Shown here: positions 52,504 to 61,152 of the stretch, in pieces
How positions within the stretch are numbered: position 1 is the first letter of the stretch
How the letters are laid out: every line of letters starts with the position of its first letter
Source: an uncultured Oscillibacter sp.
Lineage (GTDB): Bacteria; Bacillota; Clostridia; Oscillospirales; Oscillospiraceae
Length of the DNA: 64,000 nt
Direction of reading: 5' to 3'
Assembly: GCA_910583785.1 (NCBI GenBank)
Contig: CAJTZK010000009.1
Location: 62,001-126,000, forward strand
Position numbers and translations under genes: made by a program
Notes under the pieces: model-generated
Database searches by the model: none
Told to the model about the DNA's origin: nothing
The model's input: only the letters and a program-made list of their open reading frames with translations

Positions 52504-53967
52504 ATGAAGCAGTATCAATTTTGGTTTGTCGTCGGCAGTCAGTTCCTCTACGGCCCCGAGGTGCTGGACACCGTGGCCGCCCGGGCCGCCGAGATGGCGG
52601 AAAAGCTGAGCGCCGTCCTGCCCTATCCCCTGGTCTACAAGGTCACGGCCAAGACCAATCAGGAAATCGCCCAGGTCTGCAAGGAGGCCAACTATGATGA
52701 TTCCTGCGCCGGGGTCATCACCTGGTGCCACACCTTCAGTCCCAGCAAAATGTGGATCAACGGCCTGGCAGACCTCCAGAAACCCTGGTGCCACTTCGCC
52801 ACCCAGTACAACCGGGAAATTCCCAACAAGGAAATCGACATGGACTTCATGAACCTGAACCAGGCCGCCCACGGCGACCGGGAACACGGTTTCATCGGGG
52901 CCCGTCTGAGAAAGCCCCGGAAGGTTATTGCCGGGTTCTGGCAGGACGAGGAGGTCCAGGCCCGCATCGGAAGCTGGATGAAAGCCGCCGTGGGCGTGGC
53001 GGTCTCTAAGTCCATGAAGGTCATGCGCTTCGGGGACAACATGCGGGAGGTGGCCGTCACCGAAGGCGACAAGGTAGAGGTCCAGGCCAAGCTGGGCTGG
53101 CAGGTAAACACCTGGGCCGTGGGCGACCTGGTCAAGGTGATGAACGAGGTCACCGAGGCCGAGGTCGCCGCCCTGATGGAAACTTATAAGGCCAGCTACG
53201 ATTTCGCGACCGATGATCTGGAAACCATCCGCTATCAGGCCCGGGAAGAGATCGCCATGAAAAAGATGCTGGATGCCGAGGGCTGTCTGGCCTTCTCCAA
53301 CACCTTCCAGGACCTCTGGGGCATGAGGCAGCTCCCCGGCCTGGCCTCCCAGCACCTCATGGCCCAGGGCTATGGCTACGGCGGCGAGGGCGACTGGAAG
53401 GTCTCGGCCATGACCGCCATTCTGAAGGCTATGGGCCAGGGCGGCAACGGGGCCTCCGCCTTTATGGAGGACTACACCTACCATCTGGTGAAGGGCCAGG
53501 AGTACAGCCTGGGGGCCCACATGCTGGAGGTCTGCCCCTCCGTGGCGGCGGAGCGGCCCCGGATTGAGGTCCATCCCCTGGGCATCGGGGACCGGGAGGA
53601 CCCGGCCCGGCTGGTCTTCGAGGGCAAGCCCGGAGACGCCATTGTGGTCAGCCTCATTGACATGGGCGGGCGGCTCCGGCTGATCTGCCAGGATATCCAC
53701 TGTGTCAAGCCCATCCTGCCTATGCCGAACCTGCCCGTGGCCCGGGTCATGTGGCAGGCGGAGCCCAGCCTCACCACGGGCGTGGAGTGCTGGATCACGG
53801 CGGGCGGAGCCCACCACACCGTCCTGAGCTACGATGTGACGGCGGAGCAGATGAAGGACTGGGCCAATATGATGGAGATTGAATTTGTCCACATCACCAA
53901 AGACACCACGGTGGAGAGCCTGGAGCACGACCTGTTCCTCGCGGACCTGGCCTGGAAATGGAAGTAA
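52504..53967 (+). CDS. araA: L-arabinose isomerase
   Basis: 487 residues, the normal AraA length. Converts L-arabinose to L-ribulose with Mn2+. Recognised by WFVVGSQFLYGPEVLDTVAARA, CAGVITWCHTFSPSKMWINGL, LWQ-like segment KPWCHFATQYNREIPNKEIDMDFMN, metal and active-site stretches GGEGDWK and MEDYTYH, and C-terminal HHTVLSYDV. Good RBS (AGGAGGA) 12 bp after the kinase gene. Confidence 0.97.
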   Translation: MKQYQFWFVVGSQFLYGPEVLDTVAARAAEMAEKLSAVLPYPLVYKVTAKTNQEIAQVCKEANYDDSCAGVITWCHTFSPSKMWINGLADLQKPWCHFATQYNREIPNKEIDMDFMNLNQAAHGDREHGFIGARLRKPRKVIAGFWQDEEVQARIGSWMKAAVGVAVSKSMKVMRFGDNMREVAVTEGDKVEVQAKLGWQVNTWAVGDLVKVMNEVTEAEVAALMETYKASYDFATDDLETIRYQAREEIAMKKMLDAEGCLAFSNTFQDLWGMRQLPGLASQHLMAQGYGYGGEGDWKVSAMTAILKAMGQGGNGASAFMEDYTYHLVKGQEYSLGAHMLEVCPSVAAERPRIEVHPLGIGDREDPARLVFEGKPGDAIVVSLIDMGGRLRLICQDIHCVKPILPMPNLPVARVMWQAEPSLTTGVECWITAGGAHHTVLSYDVTAEQMKDWANMMEIEFVHITKDTTVESLEHDLFLADLAWKWK

Positions 53968-54024
53968 ACGCCTGCGGGGGACGGCGTCCGCGCCGCCCCC
54001 GCACATGGGAAAGAGGGAACTGTG

Positions 54025-54723
54025 ATGTTAGAAGAACTAAAAGAACAGGTCTGTAGGGCAAACCTGCTTTTGCCAGAATACGGCCTGGTTACCTTCACCT
54101 GGGGCAATGTCTCCGGTCTTGACCGGGAGCGGGGCCTGATGGTCATCAAGCCCTCCGGCGTGGAGTACGACGACATGAAGCCCGAAGATATGGTGGTGGT
54201 GAGCCTGGAGTCCGGGGAGCGGGTGGAGGGGCGTTATAAGCCCTCCAGCGATACGGACACCCACCTGGCGCTGTACCGGGCCTTCCCGGCCCTGGGCGGC
54301 ATTGTCCACACCCACAGCCGCTGGGCCACCTCCTTTGCCCAGGCGGGGAAGGGCGTTCCCGCCCTGGGCACCACCCAGGGAGACTATTTCTACGGGGAGA
54401 TTCCTTGTACCCGGAAGATGACGCCCGGCGAGATCGCCGGGAGCTATGAGCTGGAGACGGGGAACGTGATCATTGAGACCTTCCGGGAGCGGAAGCTGGA
54501 CCCGTCCCAAGTCCCGGCGGTGCTGGTCCACAGCCACGGCCCCTTCGCCTGGGGCACGGACCCCTTTAACGCCGTACACAACGCGGTGGTGCTGGAGGAA
54601 TGCGCCTTTATGGATTTCCACGCCATGTTATTGACGCCGGGCCTGGGGGCCATGCAGCAGGAGCTGCTGGATAAGCACTACCTCCGCAAGCACGGCCCCG
54701 GGGCCTATTACGGCCAGGGCTGA
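54025..54723 (+). CDS. araD: L-ribulose-5-phosphate 4-epimerase
   Basis: 232 residues, class II aldolase fold. Converts L-ribulose 5-phosphate to D-xylulose 5-phosphate, feeding the pentose phosphate pathway. Motifs LVTFTWGNVSGLDRE, VIKPSGVEY, SSDTDTHLALYRAFP, zinc ligands in HTHSRWATSF and VHSHGPFAWG. ATG 54025 preferred over GTG 54022 on RBS spacing (GAGGG). Confidence 0.96.
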   Translation: MLEELKEQVCRANLLLPEYGLVTFTWGNVSGLDRERGLMVIKPSGVEYDDMKPEDMVVVSLESGERVEGRYKPSSDTDTHLALYRAFPALGGIVHTHSRWATSFAQAGKGVPALGTTQGDYFYGEIPCTRKMTPGEIAGSYELETGNVIIETFRERKLDPSQVPAVLVHSHGPFAWGTDPFNAVHNAVVLEECAFMDFHAMLLTPGLGAMQQELLDKHYLRKHGPGAYYGQG

Positions 54724-54733
54724 CGGGGGGCCC

Positions 54734-55771
54734 ATGGAGAGAACGCCGTTTGGCGCGGCCCGGGATGGCCGCGCTGTAGATGAGATTATTTTGGATAACG
54801 GGATTCTCCGCTGTTCCCTGCTGACTTACGGCGCGGCCCTGCGGGGGCTGGTGGCGCAGGGGAGGAGGGGACCCGTTGATACCGTCCTGGGCTTTGACCG
54901 CATGGAGGATTATGAGGCTCAGGATCAGTTCATGGGCGCGGTGGTGGGCCGTTACGCCAACCGCATTGCCGGAGGGCGGTTCACGCTGGATGGGCAGAGC
55001 TATATCCTGGACCGCAACGACGGGGAGAACCACCTTCACGGCGGCCCGGCGGGCTTTTTTTCCAAGGTCTGGAAGGTGGAGCCCTGGGGGGAATATGGCG
55101 CGGCCTTCTCCTGTGAGAGCGGGGACATGGAGGAGGGCTATCCCGGGCGGCTCAAGGTCTCCGTAACCTACTGCCTGGAGGGCGGGGCGCTCCGGCTGTC
55201 CTACCGGGCCGCCGCAGACCGGGCGACCATTTGCAATTTGACAAATCACGCCTATTTTAATTTGAATGGGCATAACGCCGGGGGAGCGATGGACCAGCTT
55301 CTCACGCTCCACGCCAGCTGTTACACCCCCGTGGGGCCGGGCAGTATTCCCACTGGCGTCATCGCGCCAGTGGAGGGGACGCCCATGGACTTCCGCTCTC
55401 CCGTCGCCATCGGCGCGCGGATCGGCCAGCCCTTCCGCCAGCTGGAGCTGTGCTCCGGCTACGACCATAACTGGGTGGTGGAGGGGGACCCTGGCACGCT
55501 GAGGCCCGCCGCCGTGCTGGAGGGCGCAGAAAGCGGCATCCGCATGGAAGTGGAGACCACCCTGCCCGGGATTCAGTTTTACGCGGGGAACTACATGGCG
55601 GGCTGTCCCGCCGGGAAAGGCGGGGCGGAGTACGGACGCCGGGACGCGGTGTGCCTGGAAACCCAGTTTTTCCCGGATACGCCGAACCGCCCGGAGTTTC
55701 CCCAGTGTGTCCTCCGGCCTGGGGAGGCTTGGGAACATGAGACGGTGTTCCGGTTTTCCGTTACGCATTGA
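54734..55771 (+). CDS. galM: Aldose 1-epimerase
   Basis: 345 residues. Interconverts sugar anomers, here probably arabinose for the isomerase. Motifs GRYANRIAGGRF, NDGENHLHGGPAGF, LTNHAYFNLNGH (catalytic His), GYDHNWV and the late ETQFFPDTPNRPEFPQCVLRPGE with catalytic Glu. Last gene of the arabinose operon, 10 bp after araD. Confidence 0.95.
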   Translation: MERTPFGAARDGRAVDEIILDNGILRCSLLTYGAALRGLVAQGRRGPVDTVLGFDRMEDYEAQDQFMGAVVGRYANRIAGGRFTLDGQSYILDRNDGENHLHGGPAGFFSKVWKVEPWGEYGAAFSCESGDMEEGYPGRLKVSVTYCLEGGALRLSYRAAADRATICNLTNHAYFNLNGHNAGGAMDQLLTLHASCYTPVGPGSIPTGVIAPVEGTPMDFRSPVAIGARIGQPFRQLELCSGYDHNWVVEGDPGTLRPAAVLEGAESGIRMEVETTLPGIQFYAGNYMAGCPAGKGGAEYGRRDAVCLETQFFPDTPNRPEFPQCVLRPGEAWEHETVFRFSVTH

Positions 55772-55807
55772 AGGGAAAACGCAGGCGTTCCGGTGCTGGA
55801 GCGCTTG

Positions 55808-55850
55808 AAAAGCGGCCTGCCTGAGCGTGAATCAGGCGGGCCGCTTTTTT
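55808..55850 (+). terminator. Terminator of the arabinose operon
   Basis: Stem AAAGCGGCCTGCCTGA/TCAGGCGGGCCGCTTT with one mismatch and 7-base loop, then a T-run to 55850. 36 bp after the galM stop. Confidence 0.88.
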
Positions 55851-56033
55851 GCCAGGATGGGGCTGGCGTTTTGCTTATGGGCATTCCATGCGGGGACTGC
55901 TGGTGTGCATCCGGTAAAAAGAAGGCAACTCTCCCCAGGAGCGGAGGATTACGCGTCTTATCAAACGGAGGGACGCGGAGGGAGGCTCTGGCCCGCCGCC
56001 CCGGCCCGGCTTACCACTAGACGCCCGGAGAGC
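55851..56033. other. Gap between arabinose and molybdenum operons
   Basis: About 180 bases between two terminator-like hairpins; no gene supported. Confidence 0.5.
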
Positions 56034-56075
56034 GTAAAAGGCCCTTGTGGGGTCATCTGCCCCAAGCGGTTTTAC
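56034..56075 (-). terminator. Possible terminator of the molybdenum operon
   Basis: Imperfect stem (GTAAAA..CTT..GGGG with CCCC..AAG..TTTTAC) spanning the stop codon of the last gene; minus-strand end is CCTTTTAC. Weak. Confidence 0.4.
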
Positions 56076-56596
56076 GGTTCCATAGCTTCCGTTCCGCGCC
56101 CTCCGGGAGTCCGAGGAGCAGAGCAGTCATGGGGACCGCCCTGGAGCATGTTTAAACCGTGCTCCAAGGCGGGGAGCACCGCCTCCAGGTTTTCCCGGAC
56201 CGCCTTGGGGCTTCCGGGGAGGTTGACGATGAGGGTCCCGCCCCGGATGCCCGCTGCGGCCCGGGACAGCATGGCCCGGGGGGTGAGGGCCAGGGACGCG
56301 GCCCGCATAGCCTCTGGGATGCCAGGGGCCATGCGTTCACAAACCGCCAAGGTGGCCTCCGGCGTTACGTCCCGGGGAGAGAAGCCCGTGCCCCCGGTGG
56401 TTACCACCAGGGCGGCCCGGCCCGACAGGCGGAGGAGGGCGGCCTCAATTTCCGGCTGTTCATCGGGGACCAGGGCGGTTTCGGCAACCCGGTAGCCCGC
56501 CTCTTCTAGCAGAGCGGCGGCCAGCGGTCCCGCTTCGTCGGGTCGTTCCCCCCGGAAGCCCCGGTCGCTGACGGTGAGAACTGCGGCTGTATACAT
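56072..56596 (-). CDS. mogA: Molybdopterin adenylyltransferase (MogA/MoaB family)
   Basis: 174 residues from ATG 56596 behind AGGAGGAG; the longer frame extending through modC is a shadow. Activates molybdopterin with AMP before molybdenum insertion. Motifs AAVLTVSDRG, LVVTTGGTGFSPRDVTPEAT (substrate loop) and LIVNLPGSPKAVRENLEAVL. Last gene of the operon. Confidence 0.9.
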   Translation of the reverse strand: MYTAAVLTVSDRGFRGERPDEAGPLAAALLEEAGYRVAETALVPDEQPEIEAALLRLSGRAALVVTTGGTGFSPRDVTPEATLAVCERMAPGIPEAMRAASLALTPRAMLSRAAAGIRGGTLIVNLPGSPKAVRENLEAVLPALEHGLNMLQGGPHDCSAPRTPGGRGTEAMEP

Positions 56597-56607
56597 GAAA
56601 TCTCCTC

Positions 56608-57666
56608 CTATTTCAAGAGCATCAGGTCCTCCGGGCGGACCGCCGTCAGGAGGAGGGCCCGGTCCGGCAGGGCGGCCCAGGCGTCTTTGGGCAGCTTCAT
56701 CCAAAGGGGAGGGGCCCCGGGGGAAGCGGTTTCCGGGCGCAGGGCGGCCAATACGGTGGACAGGTCCTCCGTCACCCGTACAACCCGGCACGGGAAGGCG
56801 TTGGCGGCCCCCGCCTCCGCCGGGCGGACCCGGTCCGCCCGGATGCCTAGGGTGGAAACGCCCTCCCGCCAGGGGGCGGACGCCTGGAGCGTCAGTCCCC
56901 ATTCCGGAACCGCCACCAGCCCTGGGGCGGGACCGGGGCGCAGGGTGGCATAATTCTTGCACCCGGAGAGCCGGGCGGCGCTGACGGTGCCGGGGTTTGC
57001 CATCAGCGCCGCCATCGTGGTTACCGGGGCGGAGGCTCCCGCCTCCAGCACGCAGACCCGGGGGCAGTTCCGGAAGGCCTCTCCCCGGTCGTGGGTGACC
57101 CAGATTACGGGGCCGGGGAAGCGGTCCAGGACCTCCCGGAGTTCCTGCTCCAGCTGCCATTTGAGGAAGCTGTCCAGGGCGGAAAAGGGCTCGTCCAGCA
57201 GCAGGGCCCGGGGCTCCGAGGCCAGGATACGGGCCAGGGCCGCCCGCTGCTGCTGCCCTCCGGAGAGCTGGCGGGGATAGAGGGGCCCCTGATCCTCCAG
57301 GTGAAGCAGGGCCAGGAGTTCCACCGTCCGGGCCTGCCGCCGCCGCTTGTCCATGGGGCCCAGGCAGACGGCGACGTTCCGCGCTACCGTCATATGGGGA
57401 AACAGGGCGTAATTCTGAAAGAGGAGCCCCACCTGGCGCGCTTGGGGCGGGAGATTGATTCCGGCGCCGCTGTCAAAGAGGACCCGGCCATCCAGCTCAA
57501 TCCGGCCCCGGTCCGGCTTGTCGATTCCGGCGATGCACTTTAAGGTTACGCTCTTTCCGCAGCCGGAGGCCCCCAGAAGGGCCAGGACCTGCCCATCCTC
57601 CGCTGTAAAATCCACGTCCAGGAGAAAGTCCCCGTAGTGCTTTTGTATGCGGACCGTCAGGGCCAT
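56608..57666 (-). CDS. modC: Molybdate ABC transporter ATP-binding protein
   Basis: 352 residues. Walker A GASGCGKS, Q-loop LFQNYALFPHMTV, signature LSGGQQQRAA, Walker B ALLLDEPFSALD, H-loop WVTHDRGEA. The C-terminal 100 residues form a molybdate-binding MOP-like domain (TLGIRADRVRPAEAG). Powers molybdate uptake with ModB and ModA; its start overlaps modB by 10 bp. Confidence 0.93.
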   Translation of the reverse strand: MALTVRIQKHYGDFLLDVDFTAEDGQVLALLGASGCGKSVTLKCIAGIDKPDRGRIELDGRVLFDSGAGINLPPQARQVGLLFQNYALFPHMTVARNVAVCLGPMDKRRRQARTVELLALLHLEDQGPLYPRQLSGGQQQRAALARILASEPRALLLDEPFSALDSFLKWQLEQELREVLDRFPGPVIWVTHDRGEAFRNCPRVCVLEAGASAPVTTMAALMANPGTVSAARLSGCKNYATLRPGPAPGLVAVPEWGLTLQASAPWREGVSTLGIRADRVRPAEAGAANAFPCRVVRVTEDLSTVLAALRPETASPGAPPLWMKLPKDAWAALPDRALLLTAVRPEDLMLLK

Positions 57667-58325
57667 GAGCGTCCCTCCTTCCGTTCCAGCAGGTTTACCG
57701 CCAGCAGCACGGCGGCGGAGATTCCCAGGTTCACCAGTACCCAGCGGAAGGCCAGGGCGTCTTGTCCCGTGCGCCAGAGCTGGTAGACGGTGGTGGAGAC
57801 GGTGGCGGTGCGCCCCGGGGTGTAGCCCGCCACCATGGAAGTGGCCCCGTATTCCCCCAGGGCCCGGGCGAAGGCCAGCACCGTTCCCGCCAGGATGCCC
57901 TGGCGGCAGACGGGCATTTGAATCCGCCAGAAAATATAGGCGTTGCGGAGCCCCAGGGTCCGGCCCGCCTGGGCCAGGGCCTGGTCAAAGGACTCGAAGG
58001 CTCCCCGGGCGGTGCGGTACATCAGGGGGAAGCTCACCGCCACGGCGGCGAAGACACCGGAGGGCCAGGTCATGGCCAGCTGGAGGCCGAAGGTGTCCAG
58101 CAGCCAGCCCCCCAGGGGCCTCCGGGGGCCTAGGGCCATCAGCAGCAGCCAGCCCACCACCGTAGGGGGCAGGACCAGGGGCAGGGTGAGGACCACGTCC
58201 AGAATACCCTTTACCAGCCGGGGGGCCCTGGAGATAAAATGGGCAGCGGAGATTCCCAGGAAGAACACCAGAACCGTGGAGACGGCGGCGGTGCGGATGG
58301 AGTTGTAAAGGGGAAACCAGTCCAT
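57657..58325 (-). CDS. modB: Molybdate ABC transporter permease
   Basis: 222 residues from ATG 58325 behind GGGAGG. Five to six helices (SIRTAAVSTVLVFFLGISAAHFIS). Contains the diagnostic VVLTLPLVLPPTVVGWLLLMALG and EAA loop FDQALAQAGRTLGLRNAYIFWRIQMP, followed by ARALGEYGATSMVAG. Clear ModB. Confidence 0.95.
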   Translation of the reverse strand: MDWFPLYNSIRTAAVSTVLVFFLGISAAHFISRAPRLVKGILDVVLTLPLVLPPTVVGWLLLMALGPRRPLGGWLLDTFGLQLAMTWPSGVFAAVAVSFPLMYRTARGAFESFDQALAQAGRTLGLRNAYIFWRIQMPVCRQGILAGTVLAFARALGEYGATSMVAGYTPGRTATVSTTVYQLWRTGQDALAFRWVLVNLGISAAVLLAVNLLERKEGRSWP

Positions 58326-58341
58326 GTAGGGCCCTCCCAGT

Positions 58342-59175
58342 TTATTCGCTGGCTTCTGTGAAGCCCGCAGACTCGAAGACGGGGATGCCCCCGTTGGCCG
58401 CGCCCAGCCAGGTGAGGAAATCCAGGGCCGCGCCATAGTAAGCGGTATGTTTCATCACGGCGGCGGGGTAGGCCACCTGCCCGCACATGTCCGCCGTGGC
58501 GGTGTCTGCCACCTCCAGCCCGGCGGAATACGCGTCCGTGGCGTAGATGATGCCGCAGTCCACGGTTCCCTCGGCCACCTGGGTGGCGACCTCCTTCACA
58601 TTGGAGCCGTAGGTCAGGACTCCGGCGGCGCTCAGGGCGGCCTCGTCCAAGCCGCAGTAGGCGAAAATCTCCTGGGCGTACTGGCCTGCGGGCACGTCGC
58701 GGTTCCCGATGGCCAAAAGCACATCCCCGGTCTCCAGGGCGGCCTTCAGGCCGTCGAAGCTGTGGATGCCCGCCGGGTTCCCCTCCGGCACCGCCAGGAC
58801 AACCTGGTTTTCCAGCAGGTTAAACCGTGAGCTTGAGACGGCGAAGTCCAGGCCATCGGTGTTCACGTCCGGCCGGGCGGCATCCAGCTGGTTCATCTGC
58901 TTTTGCCCGGCGGAGATGAAGATGTCGCACACAGCCCCCTCCTCAATCTGGGTTTTGAGGGTGCCGGAGGAATCGAAGTTGAAGACTAGGGCGACGTTGG
59001 GATGTTCCTTTTGATACAGCTCCCCGCACTCCGTCAGGGACTCCTGGAGGGAGGCGGCGGCGAAGATAGTGAGCTCCACGTCCCCGCCTGTGACGGGGCC
59101 GTCCGCTTTGGAGCCGCCGCAGGCGGCGAGAGGCAGGACCAGCAGGGCCAACAGCATAGAAAAGAGCCGTTTCAT
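58342..59175 (-). CDS. modA: Molybdate-binding lipoprotein
   Basis: 277 residues from ATG 59175. Lipobox LPLAAC (Cys 18). ModA motifs: LTIFAAASLQESLTECGELY (anion-binding Ser), VALVFNFDSSGTLKTQIEEGAVCDIFISAGQKQMNQL, IGNRDVPAGQYAQEIF, VDCGIIYATDAYSAG. The RBS is weak (GAG at -9). Captures molybdate or tungstate outside the cell. Confidence 0.95.
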   Translation of the reverse strand: MKRLFSMLLALLVLPLAACGGSKADGPVTGGDVELTIFAAASLQESLTECGELYQKEHPNVALVFNFDSSGTLKTQIEEGAVCDIFISAGQKQMNQLDAARPDVNTDGLDFAVSSSRFNLLENQVVLAVPEGNPAGIHSFDGLKAALETGDVLLAIGNRDVPAGQYAQEIFAYCGLDEAALSAAGVLTYGSNVKEVATQVAEGTVDCGIIYATDAYSAGLEVADTATADMCGQVAYPAAVMKHTAYYGAALDFLTWLGAANGGIPVFESAGFTEASE

Positions 59176-59216
59176 GACGTTCTCACATTCCCATATATTT
59201 GATATAGAAGAAAGCC

Positions 59217-60236
59217 CTATGTTCCGAATCCGCAGTTGGGGTAGGTGCAGGCCCCGCAGCCCAGGCACAGGCCGCCCTCGCCCATGGCGGCAAGGTCCGC
59301 CCGCGTCACGGGGACCCCGGCGGCAACCTTGGGCAGGACCAGGTCGAAGATGGTCCGCTGGGCGTACATGACGCACCCGGGGAGGCCCAGGATAGGCGTC
59401 CCGTCCCCGAAGTACCCCAGCAGGAACATGGCCCCCGGCAGCACGGGCGCGCCGTAAGCGGTAATCTCCGCCCCGCTGCGCCGGATGGCTCCGGGGGTGT
59501 TGTCGTCCGGGTCCACGCTCATGCCGCCCGTGCAGAGAATCAGGTCCACGCCCCGGCGCTTCACGTCCAGGATGGTGTCCTTCACAGCCTCGGTTCCATC
59601 TCCCGGGGTCCGGCGCTCCAGGGTTTGGATGCCGAATTCCGCCAGTTTTTTCTCTACCACCGGGGTGAAGGCGTCCTTGACCAGCCCCTGGGCCACCTCG
59701 CTGCCAGTGGCGACGACGGCGGCGGTTTTCAGCTTCCAGGGCAGCAGTTCCAGCAGGGGCTTGCCGCTGGCGGCGGCCTCGGCCCGGCGGAGCTTTTCCT
59801 CCTCAATGACCAGGGGGATGACCCGGGTTCCCGCCAGCTTGTCCCCCTTCCGGACCGCCGTGCCGCCGTGGCGGGTGGCGATCATGATGTCCTCCAGGGT
59901 GTTGACGGCCTTCAGCCGGGCGCTGTCCACCAGGAAGAGGCCGTCCATCGCGGCGGTGAGCTCAATCTTGCCCTCCTTGACAGCGCTCCGCTCCATGCCC
60001 CTGTTCCGGCAGAGGGCGCAAAGGCGCTCCGCCGCGTCGTTTTCGTGGACCATCCCCGGGACCATCTCCCAGACGTAGAGGTGCTCCTTGCCCATGGAGA
60101 GGAGGATGGGGATGTCCTCTTCCCGGACCACGTGGCCCTTGCGGAAGCGGGCGTCCTTGTACTGGCCGGGGATGATCTGGGTCATGTCGTGGCAGAGGAC
60201 GTGGCCCACGGCCTCCCGGGTTGGAATCTGCTTCAT
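59217..60236 (-). CDS. Molybdopterin-binding (MoCF) protein with C-terminal Cys motif
   Basis: 339 residues. The central/C-terminal MoCF domain (AAVVATGSEVAQGLVKDAF, LILCTGGMSVDPDDNTPGAI, PGAMFLLGYFGDGTPILGLPGC) is shared by MoeA and MogA-type proteins, but the N-terminal part (MKQIPTREAVGHVLCHDMTQIIPG) differs from classical MoeA. The end is CLGCGACTYPNCGFG, four Cys that could bind iron-sulfur or zinc. It probably acts in molybdenum insertion or cofactor handling in place of MoeA, which is otherwise absent from the operon. Confidence 0.85.
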   Translation of the reverse strand: MKQIPTREAVGHVLCHDMTQIIPGQYKDARFRKGHVVREEDIPILLSMGKEHLYVWEMVPGMVHENDAAERLCALCRNRGMERSAVKEGKIELTAAMDGLFLVDSARLKAVNTLEDIMIATRHGGTAVRKGDKLAGTRVIPLVIEEEKLRRAEAAASGKPLLELLPWKLKTAAVVATGSEVAQGLVKDAFTPVVEKKLAEFGIQTLERRTPGDGTEAVKDTILDVKRRGVDLILCTGGMSVDPDDNTPGAIRRSGAEITAYGAPVLPGAMFLLGYFGDGTPILGLPGCVMYAQRTIFDLVLPKVAAGVPVTRADLAAMGEGGLCLGCGACTYPNCGFGT

Positions 60237-60676
60237 GATGGTCCCTCCTGCAACACCTCAATGGGGTCCCCCCTGCGGACCGTTCCCTCTGTCACCACGA
60301 TGGCGAAGATGCCCTCGGTGGGCATGACGCATCTTCCCGTAGTTTTCTTGATGTCACAGTCGCTGTGGCACTGCTTGCCAATTTGGGTGACCTCCAGCAC
60401 CGTACCGCCCAGCCGGAGCCGGGTCCCGATGGGAAGGGTCTTTAGTTCGATGCCCCGGGTGTTGATGTTCTCGGCAAAGGCCCCGGGCTGGAGCCCGGGC
60501 AGGAGGGGCCGCATGGTGTCCACGCTTTCCTCCGCCAGGAGGGAAACCTGCCGGTGCCAGTCCCCGGCGTGGGCGTCCCCCACGATGCCGTGGCGGAGCT
60601 TTAACTGGATTTCCAGGACCTCCCGTTTCACGGTGCCCTTTTTCCCGCTGATGTTTACGGATACCACTTCCGCCAT
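60233..60676 (-). CDS. MOSC-domain protein
   Basis: 147 residues from ATG 60676 behind AAAGGAG. MOSC domain of the short form: IVGDAHAGDWHRQVSLLAEES, PGAFAENINTRGIEL, IGTRLRLGGTVLEVTQIGKQCHSDCDIKK with conserved Cys, MPTEGIFAIVV. The family handles sulfur on the molybdenum cofactor. Overlaps the next gene by 4 bp. Confidence 0.92.
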   Translation of the reverse strand: MAEVVSVNISGKKGTVKREVLEIQLKLRHGIVGDAHAGDWHRQVSLLAEESVDTMRPLLPGLQPGAFAENINTRGIELKTLPIGTRLRLGGTVLEVTQIGKQCHSDCDIKKTTGRCVMPTEGIFAIVVTEGTVRRGDPIEVLQEGPS

Positions 60677-60678
60677 GT

Positions 60679-61149
60679 TCACCACTCCTTTACATAACCG
60701 CCGGACTTGCCCCCGCTCTTCCGGCAGAGGCGGATATCCGTGATTTCCATGTCCCGCTGGACGGCCTTGCACATGTCGTAAATCGTCAGCGCCGCGGCGG
60801 AGGCCGCCGTCAGAGCCTCCATCTCCACGCCCGTTTCCCCCTTGCACTTTACCTTGGAACGGATATGGACGGCCTCCTCTTCCAGGGTGAAGGCGATGTC
60901 CACCGCCGTCAGCCGCAGGGGGTGGCACATGGGGATCAGCTCGTGGGTCCGCTTGGCGGCCAGGATGCCCGCCACCTGGGCCACCGCCAGCACGTCTCCC
61001 TTGGGGGTCCCGCCGATGCGGATGAGCTCGACGGTTCCGGGCGCCATGCGGACCCGGCCCTCGGCCTCGGCCTGCCGGAAAGTGACGTCTTTCTGGGTCA
61101 CGTCTACCATCCGGGCCCGGCCCTGGGCGTTGAGATGAGTCAATTCCAT
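60679..61149 (-). CDS. moaC: Cyclic pyranopterin monophosphate synthase
   Basis: 156 residues. Second step of molybdopterin synthesis, after MoaA. Motifs ARMVDVTQKDVTFRQAEAEG, GDVLAVAQVAGILAAKRTHELIPMCHPL, GVEMEALTAASAAALTIYDMCKAVQR and CRKSGGKSGGY are all conserved. 3 bp after moaA. Confidence 0.97.
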   Translation of the reverse strand: MELTHLNAQGRARMVDVTQKDVTFRQAEAEGRVRMAPGTVELIRIGGTPKGDVLAVAQVAGILAAKRTHELIPMCHPLRLTAVDIAFTLEEEAVHIRSKVKCKGETGVEMEALTAASAAALTIYDMCKAVQRDMEITDIRLCRKSGGKSGGYVKEW

Positions 61150-61152
61150 GGG

